From assembly GCF_910584445.1 (NCBI RefSeq), contig NZ_CAJUBO010000012.1, positions 25,737 to 89,736 on the forward strand: DNA of 64,000 bases, given 5' to 3'. This document shows, one piece after another, positions 45,701 through 52,110 of this stretch. The notes beneath the pieces are model-generated. The model did not search any database, was not told where the DNA came from, and was given only the letters and a program-made list of their open reading frames with translations. This DNA comes from an uncultured Desulfovibrio sp. (GTDB taxonomy: Bacteria > Desulfobacterota > Desulfovibrionia > Desulfovibrionales > Desulfovibrionaceae). Position 1 is the stretch's first letter; each line of letters begins with the position of its first letter. A program made the translations under genes and the position numbers.

Positions 45701-48587
45701 GCGCTATACTTCCTTCACCAAGAGGAGGTTCGGTCATGGACGTTCGCAAGGAATTGGATAAATTAACATCCTCTGAGCCTGTTATCCGTGTGCTGTCTCT
45801 CCCGGACGGCTCGCCCGTATTCGTCAGTGAGTTTATCGACTGGGATGGGTTGCCGTATGTGCGTACCAATGATTTCAAGCTGTTCCGCATGAAATCAAAT
45901 AATTCAGACAACTTGCCATATACACTTGTGCCAGCAAGTTCCGATGTCCAGGCTTCCATACTGACGTATGGTTCAATTATTGATGAAAAAGAAGCAGTCT
46001 CGTTACTTTGATCGCCCGTTGAACCATATAGTGTTTTGCTGGCTTTACTGGCTTTAGCCCTTAGAATAGTCGCAACGGCTTTTTCTTCTTCAGTGCAGCT
46101 TGGATCATCAATAATATTCTTTACCAAATCTTGCAGTTCGTACAGCTTGTGCCCGATTTTCTCCTTGGCTTCGCTCATGGCCTTGGTGTTCAACTGCAAT
46201 TCCACGGCAAAGCCGTTGGGGTAGCGGTAGTTGAACTGGTAATCCTTGTAGCCTCCCGCAGGATTGGCAAAGCGATTTTTGTCCCGCACCACGGTTCCGC
46301 CGGACGCTTGAATGCGCCGGCGTATCTGCTCGGCCGCGGCTTCCACCTGATCGCGCGTGTCAAACAGAATGGTTCCGCCCAGAATGTCCACCACGCGCGC
46401 GGCGTCGCCGTCGTATTCCGGCAGTTTCCTTTCGGCCCGCGCCCTGTTTTTGAGCGTTCTTTGTCCGGTTTCCCTGTCAGTTCGGAACAGCGCCGCGCCC
46501 CCAAGTTCCCCGGCCCATGATTCCACGTCGGCGTAAAACTGATCCTGCGTCTGTTCCGCCAGAGCGTACACGTCATCCATCGTCACGGCGTTCAGATGCC
46601 GCAATCCGCCCGCCGGAGCCGGGGCGCTCCCTGCCTCTGCCGTCTCTTTTGCGGCAAGCTCCGCCAAGTCCTCGCCAATGACTTCTTCCTGGCTCATGTG
46701 CGCGCGGCGTTTGGCGCGCAGGCTGTCCAGGGTTATCCTGCGCATGAGTTCCACGGGATTCTGCCCACTCGCGCCCATACGGTAGGCAAAACCCTGCACC
46801 ATGTTGAGCCAGTCGTTGACATAGGCATCCACGCTGCCGGAGCTTGCCTCCGCCTGCGCCAGAAGGCCCGGCTGGCGGCGAATCGCCTCCACCGCTTCCG
46901 CATGCAGCCGTTGCCGCTCCTCCTTCATCTCCTCAAAAAGCCGGGTGTCACCCTGAAACAACTCCGCCACCTTCAGCGCGTCAGCCGCGATTTTTTCATT
47001 GACGCGCGCGGCCTCGGCCCCGTTCATGGCCTCCGGCGTCTGGCGGACATGCGGCATGATTGCCGTGATTTCCTCCTGATTGAGACGACTGTGGAGCCGG
47101 ACAAGCGGCAGGTGGACATCCTGCCCCGCTGCCGCCGCTGTTTCCACGTCCTCCAGGTCGAGGCCAAGAGGCGTCAGGAAGTCCCTGCCTTCCTGATGCA
47201 GAGTGCGCAGAGCTTCAGCATCCACGCCCACAACCTGATCCATCCCGCCGGCGGCGAGGACGCTTTCAATGATCTCCGGCTCAAGTTTCTTGGCCTGGGT
47301 GGCTTCCACCTTTTCATGCAGGGCGATTTGCGCGGCGCTGAACGCCTCGGCCCGCTTCTGTTGCGCCCGGTCATAGGCAGCCTTGCCCATGCCGCCCAGA
47401 ACGCCGAAGGGCGCGGCCACCGCCGCCTCGTACAGACCTTGCCGCGCCGTTTCGGGCAATGCCTCCACAAAACGGGCATACCAGTCGGATGCGCCTTCAT
47501 CCTGTGCGAGTTTTGCCCAGAGTTCGGTGGCGGATTCGGGGAACGCCTGCAAAAATTCCGTGCCGCCTTCGGTAAGCACCCCTTCCGCAGTGCGCTTGGC
47601 AATATTCTTCAGGCCGCTTGTCTTGAAAATTCCGGCAAGCCTGCCAAGGCCAAGCTGTTCAAGAGGCGCCTGCATGACCGCATTGGCAACGCCTGCGGCA
47701 AGGGCGCGGTCGGGATCAACTCCATGTTCCATCAGCTTGCTGTACTGATCTCCTGCAATCTGGCCGCCCATGAGCGCCATGCCCGCCGCCGGGCCACCTG
47801 CCAGTGTCGCGCCGATCTGTGCCGCAAGCTGCGGAATCTGCCGCACCACATCCTGCAAGTATCCGCCAAGCGTGGTTTGCGCCTGAAGTTCCGGCCCCGC
47901 AGCCTGTTTGATGCGGGCGATTTCCTGATCCCTCCTGTCGGCCCACTCCCGCATGCCGGCATGCTCATAGTCTCCCAGTTCGTTGCCGTCCGCGTCCCGG
48001 AGGGTTCCGTGCGAGAACCAGCGGGCCGAAGCGCTCAAAAAGGAATCCAGGTCAAGGCCAACATTGCGCGTCCCTTCACCCAGCAGGGTCAGGACGCGCT
48101 CTCCGATGCCCATGTCCGGCCGCGTGGCTTCCCACGTCTCATGCTGCTTCTGGAGCGCCGTGCAAAGCTCCTTCATCCGATCAACGTCGCCGGAGACCAC
48201 AGCGGCGTTAAACTCGTTTTTTGCCGCCCAGCCGGCAAGCAGAGGGTTGGCCTCTATCTTGCGGGCCACTTCTTCCTGGCGCGCATAGTCAAGGTCTGCC
48301 ATGACCACGCTTTGCGGAAGTCCGAGATTGCGGGCGATATTGAGACCACGCGCCACACGGGCGGCGTCAAGGTTGTCGGATCGCGCCACTTCAAGGGCGG
48401 CCCGCACGCTCGGCGCAAACTGGGCGGTTTCATCCGCCGGAGCCGGCGCTGGCGTGGGCACATTCCGCGATTCCGCCGCAGGCGCGGGAGTAGTGAACGG
48501 ATTCCCGCCTTCAGGGAGCGGCCGGGCATAGGAGCGCGCTTCGGGCTGGTTCTGAATATTTTCGGAGGAATCAAGCAAAAGGCTCAT
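39708..48587 (-). CDS. Giant (2959-residue) polyvalent virion-interior protein
   Basis: One of the largest phage proteins one meets, probably packaged and injected with the DNA. Modules I can see: a Pro-rich N-terminus and glycine-rich membrane-active-looking helices (residues ~260-300); a RelA/SpoT-like domain (~670-830; RVVDILGGTILFDT, GYKDYQFNYRY, VELQLNT); a DdrB-like domain (~960-1110; VNSDPTAGNGPPIVTREG); an ADP-ribosyltransferase-like polyvalent domain (~1455-1755; AFHGTPHRFDRFSLD, YDGAQDGRCFVVF); a metalloprotease-like HETGH near 1786; a long helical rod; and a C-terminus with hydrophobic segments. Polyvalent proteins of this build are known anti-host effectors of phages and conjugative elements. 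Residues ~850-955 are Ser/Thr-rich and antisense to the small gene at 45736. Confidence 0.8.
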   Translation of the reverse strand: MSLLLDSSENIQNQPEARSYARPLPEGGNPFTTPAPAAESRNVPTPAPAPADETAQFAPSVRAALEVARSDNLDAARVARGLNIARNLGLPQSVVMADLDYARQEEVARKIEANPLLAGWAAKNEFNAAVVSGDVDRMKELCTALQKQHETWEATRPDMGIGERVLTLLGEGTRNVGLDLDSFLSASARWFSHGTLRDADGNELGDYEHAGMREWADRRDQEIARIKQAAGPELQAQTTLGGYLQDVVRQIPQLAAQIGATLAGGPAAGMALMGGQIAGDQYSKLMEHGVDPDRALAAGVANAVMQAPLEQLGLGRLAGIFKTSGLKNIAKRTAEGVLTEGGTEFLQAFPESATELWAKLAQDEGASDWYARFVEALPETARQGLYEAAVAAPFGVLGGMGKAAYDRAQQKRAEAFSAAQIALHEKVEATQAKKLEPEIIESVLAAGGMDQVVGVDAEALRTLHQEGRDFLTPLGLDLEDVETAAAAGQDVHLPLVRLHSRLNQEEITAIMPHVRQTPEAMNGAEAARVNEKIAADALKVAELFQGDTRLFEEMKEERQRLHAEAVEAIRRQPGLLAQAEASSGSVDAYVNDWLNMVQGFAYRMGASGQNPVELMRRITLDSLRAKRRAHMSQEEVIGEDLAELAAKETAEAGSAPAPAGGLRHLNAVTMDDVYALAEQTQDQFYADVESWAGELGGAALFRTDRETGQRTLKNRARAERKLPEYDGDAARVVDILGGTILFDTRDQVEAAAEQIRRRIQASGGTVVRDKNRFANPAGGYKDYQFNYRYPNGFAVELQLNTKAMSEAKEKIGHKLYELQDLVKNIIDDPSCTEEEKAVATILRAKASKASKTLYGSTGDQSNETASFSSIIEPYVSMEAWTSELAGTSVYGKLSELFDFMRNSLKSLVRTYGNPSQSINSLTNTGEPSGRDSTRITGSEDVNLSNSLRTSMTEPPLGEGSIAQNGGQNNRPGKIIGSETTILGKGTSEQARYEVWELDDVIPSHDPENGFARREDYPAAAQERPYHSDAGEQEKVRGNALSYQPAFVVNSDPTAGNGPPIVTREGIVLGGNSRTMTLQLVYADRPDSAAAYRQTLTDQAAGFGLDPAALEGMRRPILVRVVDERMTPEEMAVKSRLYNQTTTQKLQAKAEGVSRARMISPATLAALSADMADFDTLRQFLDSPRSKGFVGLLLQDGVIEQTEISSLTEKGGRLNDSGKKLVEDALRGMVVADYDVLEALPASVLNKLDRTIPALARLKARGEGWDMGHVLTAALRIVGKAAAEGRKVEGWLGQVDLLDTDPDKKRPAVQALALTFANATQKEAAARFEVMAGEAERQTKGQGALIARPENRPGPAFVKAFLQPLASVDGRTITGFDPRGDERHAALQWAYEHGGKGKTVSAALDRLQKIIGAKKSTPEQKAEAREMIRLLSEFSGAISMYPPKLGPYFRYQEGQELFQAAFHGTPHRFDRFSLDAIGTGEGNQSHGWGLYFAKDKNVSEDYRKALANSKEKYVLGGKAYTVDESNLYDIWRDDSGNEISGYEPVSYALRTYSDNNKDIAAAIEEIKEAIEILKKDASASTSTEVEEKALKLLEGGIQKKEPGQLFEVDIPENDMLLDEQKTLGEQPEKVQSALRALAQEHGLTLESQYPSIEATESGKTFWIKHPGGWEPAGAPRFRSRAKAEQWLKDNPDEFVIIQDGKRIYNELADRLGSPRAASLALNDLGVKGVTYDGAQDGRCFVVFDDKAINILQTYYQERDDPRGSVQIYPEGYLINLFQGADLSTLLHETGHIFFEEMERMVRAGAADETMRRDYETMRVWLGAEPGQTLTEEMREKAARGFEAYLMEGKAPSVELESAFARFRKWLLAIYRSATRLNAPLTDEVRGVFDRLLSSEREIAATAARNELLDLTARELDALGLTGTARTTAAGLMGKGREAAAQSLQKSRDANRKARMEKYTREARDEVRAMPVYRARGDLRRTPLDLEAVREGFGEDTARSLLKSLPGSARKDGGVDPEIFAAEHGYENAAAMFADVLNAKRQGDAIAEVARQKEARHDAEYDAFEHLMETREVSIQMELVGRKLAELLGAADIEREAYMRAAERELAAMPLGRAVQTGNFLAAMRRALRQSRTALAAGDRKTALDAHRKAMLNMEFVRLSRDLARRRDSAEGQIKRFIGMKKGDPDARYMVMDIGMRHGLVKFSAPLAEGRDVRTVQAWMQGVKEDGYEIFSDDRILYGPGQPWREMSVADFESLVETVAQIVTVERNRRRLLTAKNKADLDEAAEEIAKSILTHRKGKAIKTVEKQPAAIKALSGLHAIHTKIEALCLALDGDAMGAAWEYIYRPITEADDRQSERFREVRDALKGAALFGAYTRKELALMGSRKELVPETGERLTWENRIAVALNMGNETNMGRLRDGHHWTDAQIAAVVRPLTARDWQFVQSVWDYIAGFKDEAFALQEEVTGLRPAAVEAKPLTVQTADGRTLELAGGYYPIKYNADKGFMAFAHEQREMDRELFGGRNYGAAMTRNGHLKERAAGGMGSPLLLELSVITDHLFNVVHDLTYRKAVLDVAKIIRHSTVREAIESTVGAEMYRQLQPWLQDVANERQEPMHAVHRWARWARASTSIMQMGYKATTILAQPLGITQTAELLGYKWTGVGLKHVYRNPMRLPELLEETFSRSPMMANRIRSFDREVRDIAKQLTPGMDRFAWVQTVRDKAFVPMGMVQMGVDLPTWWGAYAKGLQDFAGDEGRAARYADSIVRMSQGSGSTKDLARVQRGGDLLRLTTMFYSYFNTLYNLGARRIAALKQHHAPADIFKAANTALLLWFVPAVFGELLAARGPDDDEEPGEWAAMHILQYPFQAVVGIRDIANYVFGEYGYQITPAQAAPKALGQWFKSVNRALEKGDAGEVAKPTAEALGYLFGLPMKQPIITCGNLWDFVTGEDPDFAVRDLFFVKPK
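45682..45728 (+). promoter_or_regulatory. Promoter and ribosome binding site for the antisense small gene
   Basis: TTGTTT (45682-45687), a 17-base spacer, TATACT (45705-45710), then AGAGGAGG (45721-45728) seven bases before the ATG at 45736. All parts are well placed on the plus strand, opposite the giant phage gene. Confidence 0.6.
45736..46011 (+). CDS. Small gene antisense inside the giant phage gene
   Basis: A 91-residue protein-like sequence (MDVRKELDKLTSSEPVIRVL, SLPDGSPVFVSEFIDWDGLP, YVRTNDFKLFRM) with normal amino-acid balance, its own promoter and a strong ribosome binding site. The opposite strand's product here is Ser/Thr-rich and repetitive, as expected when an antisense strand is translated by accident. 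Local composition is more AT-rich than the flanks, so it looks like a small inserted gene (a moron) expressed from the lysogen while leaving the giant frame open. I know no family. Its place next to a RelA/SpoT-like domain makes an antidote or immunity role conceivable, but this is a guess. Confidence 0.6.
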   Translation: MDVRKELDKLTSSEPVIRVLSLPDGSPVFVSEFIDWDGLPYVRTNDFKLFRMKSNNSDNLPYTLVPASSDVQASILTYGSIIDEKEAVSLL

Positions 48588-51028
48588 TGTGCATCCTCAT
48601 TTTCAAGGGCTTCGGTATCCGGGCCTGCCTCAAAAACATTCTCTTTGCCCTGCACAATCGCTTCGCCGCGAGTGATTGCATTGCGGCCGTAGAATTTGCC
48701 AGGCACGGTTCCGGCAATGCACACATGGGCGACTATCTTCTTGAGTTCCCCGCGTGTGAGTTCCTTCCCGGCAGCAAGCTCCCTTTGCACCGCATCATAG
48801 AGCCATGTCGGAATATCCTTGTCTTTCACATCTTCGGAGGCATGGAGTTCCTTGTATATCGAATTGACATCCGACTGTTTGAGCCTGCCAAGATTGCCGC
48901 CGTCCTCAAGGTAGGAAAGCGCGGCCTTCAGTTGCGCGGGTGTCATCCGGCGGTCATAGGCGAACCTGTACACAGCATCCTTGCTCATGGGCTGGCTGTT
49001 ACGTTCGGCCTCGTCGATTTTCAGGCGCAACTCATCCAGCGCGCGCATATTCAACTCATTCTCTTCGATTTTTCCATTGAACATGGCTATGGCCTGCTTT
49101 TTTGCCTGTTCCGGGGCATTGCTGGCAGTGACGCGCAGGAGAAATTGCGTGGGTGATTCCTGGCTTTTCCGGCCCATTTCATAGAGGGTCATGGCAATAT
49201 CCATATCCTGCGCCTTGCGCCGCTCTTCCTCAAAGGCCAATTCACGCTTGCACCAGGCCGCCACCTTGTCGCGCCGCCCCTGGTCGGGAATCCCGGCAAG
49301 CCGATCCATAAGAACGCGCTGCCTGTCAGCGGCGCTGATGTCCCTAGTCTCCTGGATCAGTCGCTGCGCCATGCCCAAGTCCGCTTCTTCCTGGTGCTGC
49401 CTCATCTCGGCTTCCTGCCGTTTTCTGGCCGCATCAAGGCTCGCCTGAAAATGAAAGCGGGCGGACGCGGGCAAAAGGGAAGCTGCACCGGCATTGTGCG
49501 AGAGATACATCCGCTCCTGTTGCTCATGCAGTTTTTCAGCGTATGCCGTGGCATGCTCCGGCGTATCGAACATGCCCAAGTGCTTGCCTGTTTTTCGGTA
49601 TTCAGCGATGGCTTCATCATCGGAGAGCAGGCGTCCATCAGGCGAAATAGTGGGGATCAGGACTTCCTTGCCATCCATGTTGACGGACATGCTGCGCACG
49701 GTTGCCGTGCCGCCATCGTCCATTTTGACCTGTGGACGGTTGGCGATGTCTATATTGCCCGGTGTCACCATTCCTTCAGGTTTTGTCCCAGCAACATACA
49801 AAGGGCCACGTTTCGTTGTGCCCGCTTCCCCCACGACCTTCGGCTTTTTTCCGGCCAATACGGCCTGTGTCGCCTGCATGGCCTCATCATCCGATATGCT
49901 CACGCGCTGTGCGCCATGTTCCATAACGGGCATCCATTTTATGAGGCCCGCAAGGATTTTCGGATCGCGGAGATTTGTTTTTGCGGTGGGATCAATACCG
50001 AGTTTCTTGCCGAGGAACGCGGCATACTTTTCTGGGTCATTTGCGCCGTCGCCTTTGGGCGCGTAAATCTTCGCCATGTCCAGCAGCGATTCAGCATGCC
50101 AGCCTCTTTCCGGGGCATTGGTGTAACGCACTATCCGCTCGCCAATGCCCATAAGGCCATCGATCGGCGTGGCATAGGCAACAAAATTGCCCTTGGTATT
50201 CCTGACATTGCCAAAGTTGTTCGCTGCCAGATTACGTTGAGAAAGGCTTCCGGGCGCGCTGGCCGTACCACTCTGGAAATCAAGAAAGGCTTGCGCGCCA
50301 TCCAGATTGCCCGACTGGAGCATGGCGTTGAAATACTCCGTCAGCAGTTTTTGCCGCAGAGCCATAGCTTCGGCGGTGACTTCCCTACCGCCCTGCCATT
50401 GCGTCCTGCCGTCCACCATGACGGGTTGCTGCCCGGCGAACAGGCGCAGGTTGTTTTCCTCCTGCTCCAGAGCGCGTTGCTTTTCCTCCCAGGACACGGA
50501 TGGATCGCTGAACACCGCGAATGTCTGCGCCTGTGAAGATTGCAGCACAGACTTTTTGTATGCCTCCTCCTCGCCATCGCGATAATTGACGGCGCGTTGC
50601 ATGGATGGCAGGCGGATGCCTTCAGCCATACGATTCACGCCTTCCATGAGGTAGGGATTGCCGCCCCATTTCTTTTGCAGCTTGTCGTATTGCTCCTGAT
50701 GAAAGGCCGCGTAGGCTTCCTCCGCGTCGCGGGCGGATACTCCCCGATGCGTCTGACGGTAGTCGGAATCGAACTGGCGCAGCGCATCCTCGTAGGCCAC
50801 CTTGTCGGCAAGCAAGTCCGTGGCGTTCCGCATTTTCATGCGGTCGATGCCCATGCGGAACACGGCGTCGCCCAGCCTGTCCATGCCGTGCGCCAGTTGG
50901 TTGATGCCGTTGGGCAAAGCCGCCTGCCCCGGCGTCATGAAGGCCGAAGCGGAACGGTAGGGCGCCGCCTGTCCGGCGTTGCCCGTTGCGATCCCGGCCT
51001 GACTCTCGTGGGGAGTGATGATCGCCAT
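48584..51028 (-). CDS. Internal virion protein with lysozyme-like segment
   Basis: An 814-residue structural protein encoded between the T7 gp14-like and giant proteins, the place of T7 gp15/gp16. Residues ~265-375 (NNFGNVRNTKGNFVAYATPIDG, RYTNAPERGWHAESLLDMAK) resemble lysozyme-like domains of phage structural proteins, which open the cell wall for DNA entry. Long helical stretches fill the rest. Its stop overlaps the start of the giant gene by four bases. Function is inferred from position and this domain. Confidence 0.7.
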   Translation of the reverse strand: MAIITPHESQAGIATGNAGQAAPYRSASAFMTPGQAALPNGINQLAHGMDRLGDAVFRMGIDRMKMRNATDLLADKVAYEDALRQFDSDYRQTHRGVSARDAEEAYAAFHQEQYDKLQKKWGGNPYLMEGVNRMAEGIRLPSMQRAVNYRDGEEEAYKKSVLQSSQAQTFAVFSDPSVSWEEKQRALEQEENNLRLFAGQQPVMVDGRTQWQGGREVTAEAMALRQKLLTEYFNAMLQSGNLDGAQAFLDFQSGTASAPGSLSQRNLAANNFGNVRNTKGNFVAYATPIDGLMGIGERIVRYTNAPERGWHAESLLDMAKIYAPKGDGANDPEKYAAFLGKKLGIDPTAKTNLRDPKILAGLIKWMPVMEHGAQRVSISDDEAMQATQAVLAGKKPKVVGEAGTTKRGPLYVAGTKPEGMVTPGNIDIANRPQVKMDDGGTATVRSMSVNMDGKEVLIPTISPDGRLLSDDEAIAEYRKTGKHLGMFDTPEHATAYAEKLHEQQERMYLSHNAGAASLLPASARFHFQASLDAARKRQEAEMRQHQEEADLGMAQRLIQETRDISAADRQRVLMDRLAGIPDQGRRDKVAAWCKRELAFEEERRKAQDMDIAMTLYEMGRKSQESPTQFLLRVTASNAPEQAKKQAIAMFNGKIEENELNMRALDELRLKIDEAERNSQPMSKDAVYRFAYDRRMTPAQLKAALSYLEDGGNLGRLKQSDVNSIYKELHASEDVKDKDIPTWLYDAVQRELAAGKELTRGELKKIVAHVCIAGTVPGKFYGRNAITRGEAIVQGKENVFEAGPDTEALENEDAQ

Positions 51029-51029
51029 A

Positions 51030-51650
51030 TCAATGCCTCACCGGCTGTGACACCATCTTTTGCAGCGCGGGATCGTAGTAACCGTTCTTGCTGCCGCTGG
51101 ATTTGTTCTGAAGGTAACTGTTGTATTGCCCGATTCCCGTACCGATGCCGCCAAGCAGCGTCCCGGCCATTGCCAGACCGTTTGCGCCCCGCCCCGAATC
51201 GGCCTGACTGCCCTGCCATTGCGCGAAACCTTGTTGATTGCCGGCCGAATTGGCGGCCACAAGATGCTGCCACGCCGCCTGATTGGCGTTGGACATGATG
51301 ACCTGCGAATCGTACTGATGCTCCTGCGCGGATTCGGCCAGCAGGCTTTCGTTGCTCCCGGAATCCATCTCAAAGCCGCTTGCGCCCATGTTGGCGCGCA
51401 TTTCGCCCATAGCGCGGGCCGCCTGTCGCTGCTGGCGTTCCCGGTCGGCAATGCCCTTGGAGATTTCGTTGCGGGCAAGCTGCTGTTGCGTGGCGGCCTC
51501 ATTGGCCGCAACCTGCGCGTTGTATTCCGCCGCCCGCTTCTGGGCATTGGCCTGCTGCTGCGCCTGCTGGCTCTGCGCGGCCATGCTGATGCCGGTGGTA
51601 ACGGCGGACAGGGCCATGCCGGCCACGGTCAGGGTTGTGGCTTCACACAT
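51030..51650 (-). CDS. Internal virion protein B-like (T7 gp14-like)
   Basis: 206 residues: a hydrophobic N-terminal helix (LTVAGMALSAVTTGISMAA) and then a long Gln/Ala-rich helix (QSQQAQQQANAQKRAAEYNA). This is the composition of T7-type gp14 core proteins that help form the trans-envelope channel. ATG 51650 follows GGAGG and overlaps the previous stop (ATGTGTGA), which is why the longer frame is rejected. Confidence 0.7.
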   Translation of the reverse strand: MCEATTLTVAGMALSAVTTGISMAAQSQQAQQQANAQKRAAEYNAQVAANEAATQQQLARNEISKGIADRERQQRQAARAMGEMRANMGASGFEMDSGSNESLLAESAQEHQYDSQVIMSNANQAAWQHLVAANSAGNQQGFAQWQGSQADSGRGANGLAMAGTLLGGIGTGIGQYNSYLQNKSSGSKNGYYDPALQKMVSQPVRH

Positions 51651-52110
51651 GGGCGTTCCTCCAGAACAGATAAAAAGGCTCTCCATTGATCAATGTCGCG
51701 CCATTCTCCACGGTAAAGCCACACCATTTCAGCCAACGCATGGAAAGGGCGTTCTTCGCGTGAACATAATTTTCCAATCGTGAAAAACGGGATTGCATCA
51801 TGCCGACGTAGAAGCGGGACTGCTTCAAAAATTCGCGCCGCACGGCGTACAGTCCTTCCGTGCCCAGCAGCCACGGCGCGCCCGTGCGCGAAATCAGACT
51901 GCCTTGCCGGGCAACTCCCCACATGAAGGCGGGTTGCCCATGCACAAAACACGTCCAGGCCAGTTCCGAACCTTGCAGGGCATGTTCAAGGGCTTCTTCG
52001 GGGTTGTGCCTGTGGCTGGCCCACACTTCGCGCCGGTCGGCCTCGCGCATGTCGGCGGCGATGGGCGCGATATGCGCGGCATCGGCTGGAATAATGCGCC
52101 ACACGCTCAT
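51643..52110 (-). CDS. Acetyltransferase-fold phage protein (DUF2833-like)
   Basis: 155 residues (MSVWRIIPADAAHIAPIAAD, HALQGSELAWTCFVHGQPAFM, SMRWLKWCGF). The layout is that of GNAT-like small proteins found beside tail and internal virion genes of T7-like phages, where they are thought to help assembly. Start ATG 52110 overlaps the tail tube gene stop by four bases. Confidence 0.65.
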   Translation of the reverse strand: MSVWRIIPADAAHIAPIAADMREADRREVWASHRHNPEEALEHALQGSELAWTCFVHGQPAFMWGVARQGSLISRTGAPWLLGTEGLYAVRREFLKQSRFYVGMMQSRFSRLENYVHAKNALSMRWLKWCGFTVENGATLINGEPFYLFWRNAHV

